A stretch of 45,435 bases of DNA, taken from NCBI GenBank assembly GCA_958436995.1, contig CAUBMI010000008.1, positions 1 through 45,435 on the forward strand, given 5' to 3'. The notes beneath the pieces are model-generated. The model searched no databases. It was not told the origin of the DNA and saw nothing but the letters and a program-made list of their open reading frames with translations. The DNA is from an uncultured Collinsella sp. (GTDB taxonomy: Bacteria; Actinomycetota; Coriobacteriia; Coriobacteriales; Coriobacteriaceae). Each line of letters begins with the position of its first letter. Positions within the stretch are counted from its first letter, which is position 1. Positions 11,246 through 19,828 of the stretch are shown here, piece after piece. A program made the translations under genes and the position numbers.

Positions 11246-11615
11246 CGAAGCAACCTGCCCCATTACGCTGAGCGTTGCCGGTGATCCGCGTCTCGCGCGC
11301 TTGGTGCGCATGACGGCCGCCAACGTCGGCGCCCTGTGCTCTATGTCCGTTGATCGCATCGAGGACATTCGTATGGCTGCCGAAGAAGCCTTCATCTTTG
11401 GCTGCACGGCTGTTGATTCCGACGATATCTCGATCAAATTCGATGTCGACGAATCGCATGTGGGCATGACCTTTACCTTTGGCGACCAGGCGACTGTCGA
11501 TGAGGATGACCAGGCTGCCGTGTATGCCGAGCTCATTTTGGCGAGCGTGTGTGACTCTTACGAAAAGACTACAGCGCCCCTAACGCTTTCCCTCGACCTC
11601 AAGGCGGATATCTAA
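11238..11615 (+). CDS. RsbW-like anti-sigma factor homologue with degenerate ATP-binding site
   Basis: 125 residues, overlapping the previous gene by eight bases and ending one base before the sigma-factor ATG. The segment VRMTAANVGALC ... IEDIRMAAEEAF aligns with the N-terminal part of RsbW/SpoIIAB-type serine kinases. The sequence then departs from the family: the N-box Asn of EACTNA is replaced by EEAFIFG, the DxGxG box by FGDQATV, and no GLGL motif exists. It therefore probably binds a sigma factor without kinase activity. Position directly before a sigma-B-type gene supports the anti-sigma assignment. No RsbV-like antagonist gene is nearby. Confidence 0.75.
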   Translation: MSSEATCPITLSVAGDPRLARLVRMTAANVGALCSMSVDRIEDIRMAAEEAFIFGCTAVDSDDISIKFDVDESHVGMTFTFGDQATVDEDDQAAVYAELILASVCDSYEKTTAPLTLSLDLKADI

Positions 11616-11616
11616 T

Positions 11617-12408
11617 ATGACCGAACGCTCCCGGAGCGGCAAGACCGCTTGGGACAAGGAGAAAACCCGCGAGCTGTTTCGTCGTTATAAGGAGACCGGT
11701 GATCCGGATGCTCGCGAGCAGCTCGTCATGTCCCATATGAACCTGGTAAGGTTTCTTGCCAACAAATTCAAGAACCGCGGCGAGCCGCTCGATGACCTTT
11801 TGCAGGTCGGGTACTTGGGCTTGCTCAAGGCTATCGATCGCTTTGATCCCGAGCGCGGACTCGAGTTCACGACGTTTGCCACGCCCACCATCTTGGGCGA
11901 GATTAAGCGCCACTTCCGCGACAAGGGCTGGAGTGTGCGCGTGCCGCGTCGTCTGCAGGAGCTCTCTGCCAAGGTTAACCAGGCTACCGACAAGCTTACC
12001 AACGAGCTTCAGCGTTCGCCCAAGGTTGAGGAAATCGCCGATTACCTTGGCGTGACCGTCGACGAGGTGCTCGAAGCCATGGAATCGTCCTCGGCCTACA
12101 CCTCGGTGCCCATCGAGGCTCCCGGCGCGTCCGACTCCGACGATGCTCCCTCGATTCTCGATCGCTATGCCGACGACGACAACGAGCTCGACTTTACCGA
12201 TGACCGCCTGGTAATCGAGGAAGCCATCCGCGATTTCTCGCCGCGCGAGCGTGAGGTGATCGAGCTACGCTTTGTGAAGGGCATGACCCAGATCGAGATC
12301 GCCAAGAAGCTGGGCATTTCGCAGGTGCAGGTCTCGCGCCTACTGCGCCGCACCCTCAAGAAGATTCAAGACAAGATTGACCCTGACGGAGTAATGGTTC
12401 GTTCATGA
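11617..12408 (+). CDS. RNA polymerase sigma factor, SigB/SigF/SigG family
   Basis: 263 residues. Region 2 is visible as DLLQVGYLGLLKAIDRFDP with EFTTFATPTILGEIKRHFRD. Region 3 contains RRLQELSAKVNQA, and region 4 has REREVIELRFVKGMTQIEIAKKLGISQVQVSRLLRR with its helix-turn-helix. This pattern is that of group 3 sigma factors for stress (SigB) or sporulation (SigF/G). As no sporulation genes are seen, a general stress or envelope role is more likely. It is coupled to the RsbW-like gene upstream and overlaps the permease gene downstream by four bases. Confidence 0.93.
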   Translation: MTERSRSGKTAWDKEKTRELFRRYKETGDPDAREQLVMSHMNLVRFLANKFKNRGEPLDDLLQVGYLGLLKAIDRFDPERGLEFTTFATPTILGEIKRHFRDKGWSVRVPRRLQELSAKVNQATDKLTNELQRSPKVEEIADYLGVTVDEVLEAMESSSAYTSVPIEAPGASDSDDAPSILDRYADDDNELDFTDDRLVIEEAIRDFSPREREVIELRFVKGMTQIEIAKKLGISQVQVSRLLRRTLKKIQDKIDPDGVMVRS

Positions 12409-13817
12409 GTGAGCACCCCCAACAAACCGACCGCACGCTGCGCGATACCCGCATTCTGACGCTTCGCATTTGGGCTGTCGTCGGTTGCATCGTCATCGCC
12501 GCCGTCATCTTTAACCTTATGGGCATCCTGGCACCGGTTATTGAGTTTCTTGCCGTCGGCTCCATCATTGCTTTTGTGATGTCCCCGATCACCAACTGGC
12601 TCGAGCACCATGGCGTGAATCGCGGCATCGGTTCGCTTATCGCGCTTATTGTGGTCGTTGCTGTGCTCGTCGGTGTCGTTTGCATCTTGTCGCCGATTCT
12701 CTTTGGTCAGATCATGGAAGTCCTGAGCCGCCTGCCCGAGCAGCTTCGTGTTGCGGGTGGCGACCTCAACGAGATGATCTCGCATGCCAAGACGCTCAAC
12801 AACACGCCGCTCAAGGAGTATCTGGACGATAATCTTTCGTCGCTGGTTGCCGTGGCATCGAAGTATGTGTCTCAGATCGCTGCCGAGCTTGGCCGCGGTG
12901 TGTTCCCGCTCATCACCAATACAGCCTCGCAGTTGTTCGTGATCTTCCTTGGTCTGGTGCTTGCGTACTGGATGGCCTGCGACTACCCTCGCATGCACCA
13001 CGAGATTTGCACCATCATCGGTCAGGAGAAGGAGACCTCGTACCGCTTTATGGTCGCCATCCTTTCTCGCTCTGTCGGCGGCTACATGCGCGGTATGGTC
13101 GTGACGTCCATCTGCGGTGGTTTCCTCGCCTTTATCGGTTTTATGATCATCGGCCATCCGTATGCGGCGCTCATGGCCATCTTTACCGGCATCATGCATT
13201 TGGTTCCGGTCGTCGGTCCCTGGGTGAGCGCAGCAATCGCCACAGTGCTCGGTTTCATGTTCAGCCCCATGTTGGCGTTATGGACGCTCATCGTGACGAT
13301 GGTCGCTCAAAACGTCACCGATAACGTAATTTCGCCTAAGGTCATGCAGAGCTCGGTGCAGGTGCATCCCATCATGAGCCTCACGGCGCTCGTTATTGGC
13401 TCGGCACTCATGGGTCCTATTGGCATGATCATTGCCATTCCGCTGTGCGCAGCCCTCAAGGGCATTTTCGTCTACTACTTTGAGAACGAGACCGGCCGCC
13501 AGCTTGTGGCCTATGACGGCGCCGTGTTTAAGGGCACGCCGTACCGCGATGCCGATGGCAACCCGGTCGCCGCCTATGACGCGCTCGGGGACGATACGTT
13601 CATCTATGAGTCCGAGCTCATCGGCAACGAGACCGCGCCCGAGGCCAAGGCTATGCCCAAGCCCGAGCTCGATAATCCCTGGATCAAGCTCTCGGGTCTT
13701 CAGCCCGATGCCACGGGTTTCTTCAAGAATCCCTTCGCCAAGGATGACGATTCCAACTCTGATGACGATACCAAAACCGGCATCGACGGGTCCATGGACG
13801 ATTCGGATTCTAAATAG
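12405..13817 (+). CDS. AI-2E family transporter (PerM/UPF0118)
   Basis: 470-residue membrane protein with about eight hydrophobic segments. Two pairs lie in the first 85 residues and a cluster at about 165-340, including the family segment MHLVPVVGPWVSA and the conserved VMQSSVQVHPIMSL region. The C-terminal 100 residues are hydrophilic and end in a Ser/Asp-rich tail. Family members export signals or couple ions to other solutes; the substrate here is unknown. Its ATG overlaps the sigma-factor stop (ATGA), so it is in the same operon and may be linked functionally to that stress module. Confidence 0.9.
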   Translation: MSEHPQQTDRTLRDTRILTLRIWAVVGCIVIAAVIFNLMGILAPVIEFLAVGSIIAFVMSPITNWLEHHGVNRGIGSLIALIVVVAVLVGVVCILSPILFGQIMEVLSRLPEQLRVAGGDLNEMISHAKTLNNTPLKEYLDDNLSSLVAVASKYVSQIAAELGRGVFPLITNTASQLFVIFLGLVLAYWMACDYPRMHHEICTIIGQEKETSYRFMVAILSRSVGGYMRGMVVTSICGGFLAFIGFMIIGHPYAALMAIFTGIMHLVPVVGPWVSAAIATVLGFMFSPMLALWTLIVTMVAQNVTDNVISPKVMQSSVQVHPIMSLTALVIGSALMGPIGMIIAIPLCAALKGIFVYYFENETGRQLVAYDGAVFKGTPYRDADGNPVAAYDALGDDTFIYESELIGNETAPEAKAMPKPELDNPWIKLSGLQPDATGFFKNPFAKDDDSNSDDDTKTGIDGSMDDSDSK

Positions 13818-13823
13818 GCCCCA

Positions 13824-14063
13824 TTAACGTTTCTTGAAGTTGTAAATGACAAGAAACGCGAGCAAAGCGATTGATAAGGGACCGGCAACATAGAAAAAGA
13901 GAATGTCAATTGCGCGTAAAGTGTAATAAGCCTTATCGCCGGACATTACTGCATACAACACGTAGCCAAATGCTGGTTGGTTTGCGTACCAGCAGGAGAA
14001 AGCCAATAGCGTTAAAAGTGCCGCTAACAGAAGTGCATTGAGGAAAAATCGTTTGCTTTTCAT
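13824..14063 (-). CDS. Small two-helix membrane protein, unknown function
   Basis: 79 residues starting MKSKRFFLNALL, with hydrophobic helices at about 8-25 and 50-73 and a basic end (NFKKR). No family is recognised. It is convincing as a gene because GGAAGGAG lies six bases before the ATG. Base composition is clearly more AT-rich than its neighbours, and it uses codons rare elsewhere in the window (AAA, AAT, TTT, AGA). It faces against the permease gene, ending six bases from that stop. The composition suggests a recent arrival. Confidence 0.65.
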   Translation of the reverse strand: MKSKRFFLNALLLAALLTLLAFSCWYANQPAFGYVLYAVMSGDKAYYTLRAIDILFFYVAGPLSIALLAFLVIYNFKKR

Positions 14064-14154
14064 CGATCGCTCCTTCCGGGTGACTCTTATATGTAATTCT
14101 ACAGCAGTCCTTTTTCAAAGGATCGCACAGTACTAAATAACGTGCACTTTCGCT

Positions 14155-14185
14155 GGAGGGTCGCTGTTTGGCGGCCCTCTTTTTT
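14155..14185 (+). terminator. Intrinsic terminator upstream of alaS
   Basis: GAGGGTCGC pairs with GCGGCCCTC (one G-U) around a TGTTTG loop, followed by a run of T residues to 14185. It points rightwards and lies before the alaS promoter, so it should end transcripts coming from the sigma-factor/permease operon. The small minus-strand gene sits between that operon and this terminator. Confidence 0.75.
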
Positions 14186-14211
14186 GCACAGGCGCGGTGG
14201 GATGGTAATAT
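14184..14211 (+). promoter_or_regulatory. Candidate alaS promoter
   Basis: TTGCAC (14184-14189), 16-bp spacer, TAATAT (14206-14211). It overlaps the end of the upstream terminator and leaves a leader of about 40 bases before the alaS start. Confidence 0.5.
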
Positions 14212-14257
14212 CGTAACGTTTGAACTGTTTCGATGTGAAACCGAGGAGATTCCCTCT

Positions 14258-16915
14258 ATGAGTGCTGACTACCCGTCAATGACTACGGCCGAGATTCGCT
14301 CTAAGTTCCTCAACTTCTTTGAGGAGCGCGGTCTTAAGCTCTATCCTTCTTCGTCCCTCGTCCCCGACGATCCTTCGCTGTTGCTTGCCAACGCCGGCAT
14401 GAATCAGTTTAAGGAGTACTACCAGGGCAAGAAGACCATGAAGGAGATCGGCGCGATCTCCTGCCAGAAGTGCGTCCGCACCAACGACATCGATTGCATC
14501 GGCGAGGACGGCCGTCACCTGTCCTTCTTTGAGATGCTCGGCGACTTCTCCTTTGGCGGCGTCTCCAAGCAGCAGGCCTGCGCTTGGGCCTTTGAGCTCA
14601 TCACCAAGGAGTTCAAGCTGCCGCTCGATCGCCTGTACTTCACCGTCTTTACCGAGGACGACGAGACCCATGACGTATGGCGCTCCCTGGGCGTTGCCGA
14701 GGACCACATCTCCCGCTTGGGCGAGGACGACAACTTCTGGGCCGCTGGCCCCACCGGTCCCTGCGGTCCGTGCTCTGAGATCTACTTTGACATGGGCGAG
14801 GAGGTCGGTTGCGGCAGCCCCGACTGCAAGCCTGGCTGCGACTGCGATCGCTTCCTTGAGTTCTGGAACCTCGTGTTTACCCAGTACGACCGCCAGGAGG
14901 ATGGCTCCATGCCGGAGCTGCCGCACCGCAACCTCGATACGGGCATGGGTCTGGAGCGCATGGCCGCCATCATGCAGCACAAGACCGCTAATTACGACGG
15001 CGATCTGATGCAGCACCTCATCAAGCTGGGCGAGAAGATCAGCGGCAAGACCTATGACGCCGACGATTACTCCGGTGCCAGCCGCTCCCTGCGCATCATC
15101 GCGGATCACTCTCGTGCCGTCGACTTTATGATCTCGGACGGCATTCTCCCCGGTAACGAGGGTCGCGAGTACGTCCTTCGCCGCCTGCTCCGCCGTGCCG
15201 TGTTCCACGGTCGCCTGCTGGGCATCGAGGGCGCCTTCCTGACCAAGTTCATTGATGAGGTCAACGCCCAGATGGGCGAGGCCTATCCCGAGCTGCTCAA
15301 GAACGTCGCGCTCGTCAAGGGTATCGTCGCTTCCGAGGAGGAGCGTTTCTCCACGACGCTCGACAACGGTCGCGTCTACCTGGACGAGGCCCTGGCCGCG
15401 CTTGCCGAGGGTGCTGTCCTTCCGGGCGACGTTGCCTTTAAGCTGCACGACACCTTTGGTTTCCCCATCGACCTGACCGTCGAGATCGCCGGCACCGCTG
15501 GCCACGACGTCGACATGGACGGCTTCACCGCCTGCATGGAGGACCAGAAGGCCCGCGCCCGCGCCAATGCCAAGGGCGACGCCTGGGGCAGCTTCAACGA
15601 CGTGTGGGTCGAACTTTCCGACAAGGTCGCCGCGACTGAGTTCGACGGCTATGACAACGATGCGATCGTAGGCGCCAAGGTTGTTGCCATCGTGCGCAAC
15701 GTCGAGTCCGTCGAGTCCGCTGCCGCCGGCGAGGACGTCGAGGTCGTGCTCGACCGCACCCCGTTCTACGCCGAGATGGGTGGCCAGCAGGGCGATGCCG
15801 GCGAGCTTTTCGCCGAGGGCGTTGCGCTGACCGTTTCCGATACCAAGAACCACAATGGCCTGTATGCTCACGTCGCCCACGTTGCCGAGGGCACATTGAC
15901 CGTCGGTGCTACCGTGACCGCCGCGCTCGACGCCGAGCGCCGTGGTTTCCTGCGCCGCAACCACACCGCCACCCACCTGCTCGACGCTGCGCTTAAGCAG
16001 GTCCTGGGCGAGCATGTCTCCCAGGCTGGCTCGCTGGTGACGCCCGAGCACTTGCGCTTTGACTTCACGCACTTCGAGGCCCTGTCCTCCGAGCAGCTCA
16101 AGGCTGTCGAGGACCTGGTTAACCAGCAGATCTTCGCCTCCAAGCCGGTCGTGACCCGCGTCATGGGCATCGACGAGGCCAAGGCCGCCGGTGCTGTCGC
16201 CCTGTTTGGCGAGAAGTATGGCGACGTCGTCCGCGTTGTCTCCGTGGGCGCCGAGGACCAGCCGTTCTCCCGTGAGCTCTGCGGTGGCACCCATGCCGCC
16301 AACACCGCCGAGATCGGCCTGTTCAAGATCATTTCCGAGTCCTCTACGGGCTCCAACGTCCGCCGTATTGAGGCCGTGACCTCTAAGGGTGCTCTCGACT
16401 ACATGGCCGACCGTCTGGCGCTCGTCGACGCCGCCGCTGCTGCGCTCAAGTGCCGCGTGGATGAGGTTCCCGCCCGCGTGGAGAACCTGCAGGCCGAGCT
16501 GCGCGAGACGTCCAACAAGCTCAAGAAGGCACTGACCGGTGGCTCCTCCGACGCTATCTCCAGCGCCATCGAGGGCGCCGTCGAGCTCGACGGCTACAAG
16601 CTCGTCGTCGCTGAGCTCCAGGGCCTTGAGGCTGCCGACCTGCGCAACGTCTGGGATACCGTGCACCAGAAGGTCGCCGGTCCTGTCGCCTGCGTCGTCG
16701 CCAGCGTGACCGAGAAGGGCACCCCGGCCCTGCTCGCCGCCGGCTCCGATGACGCCGTCAAGGCCGGTTTCCACGCCGGTAACGTGATCAAGCAGATCGC
16801 GGGCCTGGTCGACGGTCGCGGTGGCGGCCGTCCCAACATGGCCCAGGCCGGTGGCAAGAACGCCGCCGGCATCGCCGATGCCCTCGCGGCCGCTAAGACC
16901 GCGCTCGGCGCCTAA
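14258..16915 (+). CDS. alaS: Alanine--tRNA ligase
   Basis: Charges tRNA-Ala and clears mischarged Ser/Gly-tRNA-Ala. The class II catalytic domain is at the N-terminus (NAGMNQFK near residue 45, then RHLSFFEMLGDFSFG at 86-100). The editing domain has the metal-binding pair H569 and H573 (HTATH) and C675/H679 (CGGTH). The C-Ala oligomerisation domain ends with GGGRPNMAQAGGKN. Length of 885 residues is usual. Start at 14258 has GAGGAG upstream; an in-frame ATG at 14168 lies in the promoter region and is rejected. It heads the run to aroK and the aroB homologue. Confidence 0.98.
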   Translation: MSADYPSMTTAEIRSKFLNFFEERGLKLYPSSSLVPDDPSLLLANAGMNQFKEYYQGKKTMKEIGAISCQKCVRTNDIDCIGEDGRHLSFFEMLGDFSFGGVSKQQACAWAFELITKEFKLPLDRLYFTVFTEDDETHDVWRSLGVAEDHISRLGEDDNFWAAGPTGPCGPCSEIYFDMGEEVGCGSPDCKPGCDCDRFLEFWNLVFTQYDRQEDGSMPELPHRNLDTGMGLERMAAIMQHKTANYDGDLMQHLIKLGEKISGKTYDADDYSGASRSLRIIADHSRAVDFMISDGILPGNEGREYVLRRLLRRAVFHGRLLGIEGAFLTKFIDEVNAQMGEAYPELLKNVALVKGIVASEEERFSTTLDNGRVYLDEALAALAEGAVLPGDVAFKLHDTFGFPIDLTVEIAGTAGHDVDMDGFTACMEDQKARARANAKGDAWGSFNDVWVELSDKVAATEFDGYDNDAIVGAKVVAIVRNVESVESAAAGEDVEVVLDRTPFYAEMGGQQGDAGELFAEGVALTVSDTKNHNGLYAHVAHVAEGTLTVGATVTAALDAERRGFLRRNHTATHLLDAALKQVLGEHVSQAGSLVTPEHLRFDFTHFEALSSEQLKAVEDLVNQQIFASKPVVTRVMGIDEAKAAGAVALFGEKYGDVVRVVSVGAEDQPFSRELCGGTHAANTAEIGLFKIISESSTGSNVRRIEAVTSKGALDYMADRLALVDAAAAALKCRVDEVPARVENLQAELRETSNKLKKALTGGSSDAISSAIEGAVELDGYKLVVAELQGLEAADLRNVWDTVHQKVAGPVACVVASVTEKGTPALLAAGSDDAVKAGFHAGNVIKQIAGLVDGRGGGRPNMAQAGGKNAAGIADALAAAKTALGA

Positions 16916-16932
16916 GAATCTAGGTAGTCGCT

Positions 16933-17361
16933 GTGGTCGCGCTTGCGCTGGACATAGGGGAGACCAGGATCGGCATCGCCGTCTCGAGCCGTGATGGCAA
17001 GATGGCGATGCCTGTCAAGGTGCTCCCGGCTGCAGAGGTCACCGGTATGGCCAAGACGTTCCGCTACCTGGTTGAGGACTATGAGCCCGATATCCTGGTA
17101 AGTGGGCGTCCCCTGACCATGGCCGGTGAGCCCGGTCTCCAGGCCGAGCGCGTTGCCGCTGTTGCGCAAAAGATTGCCGACGAGCTCGATCTTCCGTTGG
17201 AGTTTGAGGACGAGCGCCTGTCCTCGCAAGAGGCAAAGCGTATCCTGCGCGAGCAGGGCCTCAACGAAAAGCAGATGAGGGGCAAGATTGACATGATTGC
17301 CGCCAGCCTGTTTTTGCAGACGTGGCTTGATCGTAAAAACGAGGAGGTTTCGCATGCCTAG
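16933..17361 (+). CDS. ruvX: RuvX/YqgF family Holliday junction resolvase-like protein
   Basis: 142 residues with an RNase H-like fold. The first catalytic Asp is D7 in LALDIGETRIGIAVS, the central strand is DILVSGRPLTMAGEPG, and the acidic DERLSSQEA and KIDMIAASLFLQ segments are conserved family features. YqgF proteins process 16S rRNA precursor ends or act on DNA junctions. The GTG start lies 17 bases after the alaS stop, and the end overlaps mltG by eight bases. This alaS-ruvX-mltG order is common in Gram-positive bacteria. Confidence 0.92.
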   Translation: MVALALDIGETRIGIAVSSRDGKMAMPVKVLPAAEVTGMAKTFRYLVEDYEPDILVSGRPLTMAGEPGLQAERVAAVAQKIADELDLPLEFEDERLSSQEAKRILREQGLNEKQMRGKIDMIAASLFLQTWLDRKNEEVSHA

Positions 17362-18787
17362 CGCTTCCGATCCGCGCCAGCCGAATTGTACACGTCAGTC
17401 GGCGTCGCGCCCTGCCCAGCCTGGCCAGCGTCCGGCACAGCCGACCCAGCGCGCAGCTCAGTCTGCCGCGCGCCCGGTGCAGTCCTCCTCTCGTTCGGCC
17501 CAACCTGTTCAACGGACGGGTCAGCAGCCTTCTGCTCGTTCGGTTCAGTATCCGGCTTCTCACGCGGCTCAGCAGCCCACTGCTCGTTCGGCTCAGCCTG
17601 CAGGCGGTGCTCGCTTTAAGCAACAGGCACCTACCCAGCGAACGCAGGCCCCCCAATCGCATTCGCATCACGCTCGCGGGTCGCATGGCGTTGCTCCGGC
17701 GACTCGCTCGAGCTACAACACGCATGCTCGTCGCGGTGCTCAAAAGAAGAGTTCTCCGGTTCCTATGATCATCGGCGTTGTGGTGGCCGTAATCGCGCTT
17801 GCTACTATCGCTTTCTTTGTCGTACCTGCCGTTAAGGGCTTCTTTGCCGGTGAGGATGCGAAAGTCGCTGCTGGCCAGCAAGTTACGGTGACCATTCCCG
17901 ACGGTGCTTCGGGCGATACGATCGCCTCGATTCTCTCCGAGAACCATATCGTCGAAAATCCCAAGGATTACTACGCGGCGGTGAAAAAGCTTAACGCCGA
18001 TATGTCGCTTAAGCCTGGCACCTACTCGTTCACCACACTCATGGATGCGACCAAGGTTGTTCAGCAGCTCATGGAAGGCCCCAACGCGGGCTCCAATGCG
18101 CTGACTATCCCTGAGGGTCTGACAGTCGATCAAGTCGCCGACCGCGTGGCCCAGGCCTACGACAGCATCTCTAAGGAAGACTTCCTCAACCAGGCCAAGG
18201 CCTCCAACTACGTGGACGACTATAGCTTCCTTAAGGGCGCCGCCAACGACTCGCTCGAGGGTTTTTTGTTCCCCAAGACCTATTCGTTGGGTGATTCGCC
18301 GACGGCCGATGACGTGATTCGCGCCATGCTCGATCAGTTTAAGACCGAGTACAAGTCGCTTGACTTTGCGAGCTGCGAAGCCAAGATCAAGGAGCACTAC
18401 GGTGTGGAGATGTCCGACTACGACATCGTCAACTTGGCCTCTATCGTTGAGCGCGAGGGCCTCAACGCCGATCAACGTGCACACGTGGCCTCGGTCTTCT
18501 ACAACCGCCTTGCCGGCAAGCTCGACGGTCTGCGCTATCTCAACAGCGATGCGACCATGATGTATGTCACCGGTGGCGAGGTTACCGCCGACGACCTGCA
18601 GAGCGATAGCCCGTATAACACCTATAAGCACGAGGGCCTGCCACCCACGCCCATCTGCTCTCCGTCGCTCGAGGCACTCAAGGCCACGCTTGAGCCAACC
18701 GACTCCGATGACCTGTATTTCTACATTACGCAGGACGAGGAGTACTTCTCGCAAACCTACGAAGAGCATCAACTGTCTTGGAATTAG
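17354..18787 (+). CDS. mltG: Endolytic murein transglycosylase MltG (YceG-like) with long low-complexity N-terminus
   Basis: Cuts nascent glycan strands at the membrane surface and so sets peptidoglycan chain length. Residues 1-130 are a cytoplasmic tail rich in Gln, Ala, Pro, Ser and Arg with imperfect repeats of the type SARSAQP. One membrane helix follows (about 136-158). The outer part contains a LysM-like region and the YceG domain with catalytic E366 in SIVEREG. The closing motif YNTYKHEGLPPTPICSPS is typical of the family. Start has GAGGAGG upstream. Total 477 residues, long because of the tail. Confidence 0.93.
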   Translation: MPSASDPRQPNCTRQSASRPAQPGQRPAQPTQRAAQSAARPVQSSSRSAQPVQRTGQQPSARSVQYPASHAAQQPTARSAQPAGGARFKQQAPTQRTQAPQSHSHHARGSHGVAPATRSSYNTHARRGAQKKSSPVPMIIGVVVAVIALATIAFFVVPAVKGFFAGEDAKVAAGQQVTVTIPDGASGDTIASILSENHIVENPKDYYAAVKKLNADMSLKPGTYSFTTLMDATKVVQQLMEGPNAGSNALTIPEGLTVDQVADRVAQAYDSISKEDFLNQAKASNYVDDYSFLKGAANDSLEGFLFPKTYSLGDSPTADDVIRAMLDQFKTEYKSLDFASCEAKIKEHYGVEMSDYDIVNLASIVEREGLNADQRAHVASVFYNRLAGKLDGLRYLNSDATMMYVTGGEVTADDLQSDSPYNTYKHEGLPPTPICSPSLEALKATLEPTDSDDLYFYITQDEEYFSQTYEEHQLSWN

Positions 18788-18788
18788 C

Positions 18789-19286
18789 ATGAGGATTTTT
18801 AGCCCCAAACGATACGTTGCCTCGGTCGATCGCATCGACCTTGATACCCTGTGGGCCGACGGCAAACGCGCCATTCTGCTCGATCGCGATAACACTCTGG
18901 TTCCGCGCGACACCGAGCAGGTTCCCGCCGCGGTTTCCGCTTGGCTCGATACCGCCCGCGCCAAAGGCTTTAAGCTGTGCATGGTGTCCAACAACTGGCA
19001 TCGCGATCAGGTCATGAGCTCTGCACGCGAGCTGGGACTCGAGGCCATCAGCCACGCCATGAAGCCCGCCCCGTTTGCCTTGAAGGCGGGTCTTAAGCGC
19101 CTTGGCGCCACGGCAGACGAGGCGGTGCTGATCGGCGATCAGCTGTACACGGACGTGTGGAGCGGTAACTTTGCCGGCGTTGACACTATTCTGGTCAAGC
19201 CGCAGGCAACCCAGGACCTGTGGTACACGCAGATCTTCCGTATCTTTGAGCGCCGGGCCCTGCGCGACCTTCCCTGCGAGGAATAG
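18789..19286 (+). CDS. YqeG-family HAD-IIIA phosphatase
   Basis: 165 residues. HAD motif I is LLDRDNTLV with D32 and D34, motif II is the SNN triplet in CMVSNNWH, motif III is the Lys of AMKPAPFAL, and motif IV is GDQLYTDV. This matches the YqeG group, small cytoplasmic phosphatases of unsettled substrate; relatives act on phosphatidylglycerophosphate. It begins two bases after the mltG stop and is followed eight bases later by aroK, so it is within the same operon. Confidence 0.88.
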   Translation: MRIFSPKRYVASVDRIDLDTLWADGKRAILLDRDNTLVPRDTEQVPAAVSAWLDTARAKGFKLCMVSNNWHRDQVMSSARELGLEAISHAMKPAPFALKAGLKRLGATADEAVLIGDQLYTDVWSGNFAGVDTILVKPQATQDLWYTQIFRIFERRALRDLPCEE

Positions 19287-19294
19287 GTTTCGCC

Positions 19295-19828
19295 ATGTCT
19301 CAGCACATCAAACACGGCTGCGACCATATCTTCTTTATCGGCTTTTTGGGCGCGGGCAAATCGACGCTCGCGCGCAACGTCGGCACTATGTTCAAGCGGC
19401 GTTTTATCGATACCGATCGTTTGGTTGTGCGTCGATGTGGCAAGTCGGTTACCGAGATATTTGAGACCGAGGGCGAGGATCGTTTTCGCGAGCTTGAGAC
19501 CTCGGCACTCCGTTCGCTTCAAAGCGAGCGCAGCCTGCTGGTGTCGTGCGGGGGTGGCATCGTCGAGACGCCGGTGAACATTGAGCTGATGCATGAGATG
19601 GGTATATGCGTGTACCTCGAAGGCGACTTTGAGGACTCGTTGCGCCAGATTCGCCGCTCCGATACCCGGCCCGATTTCCGCTCGCCCGAGCACGCTGCGC
19701 GCCTGTTTGAGCATCGCCGTCCGCTGTATCGCCAGGCCGCCGATATTACCCTTGATATTCGCAACAAGTCCTTCGAGGACGTTTCCTACCTTTGTGCCGA
19801 GATGCTTTTGGAGCGTGGACTGCTATGA
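19295..19828 (+). CDS. aroK: Shikimate kinase
   Basis: Phosphorylates shikimate at O3 with ATP in aromatic amino acid synthesis. 177 residues. Walker A is GFLGAGKS at 16-23. The shikimate-binding Asp is in DTDRLV, a conserved Arg in FRELETSAL, the glycine loop is CGGGIVE, and the lid contains RRSDTRPDF. All key residues look intact, unlike its neighbour. The stop overlaps the next ATG (ATGA), giving the common aroK-aroB arrangement. Confidence 0.93.
   Translation: MSQHIKHGCDHIFFIGFLGAGKSTLARNVGTMFKRRFIDTDRLVVRRCGKSVTEIFETEGEDRFRELETSALRSLQSERSLLVSCGGGIVETPVNIELMHEMGICVYLEGDFEDSLRQIRRSDTRPDFRSPEHAARLFEHRRPLYRQAADITLDIRNKSFEDVSYLCAEMLLERGLL

Noticed and set aside
14276..16774. An 832-codon minus-strand frame across alaS
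   Set aside because: Same shadow effect; no ribosome binding site, no recognisable motif.
17380..17640. Repeated units in the 5' part of mltG as a possible CRISPR or tandem-repeat array
   Set aside because: Units are imperfect, of unequal spacing and in frame with a coding low-complexity tail.
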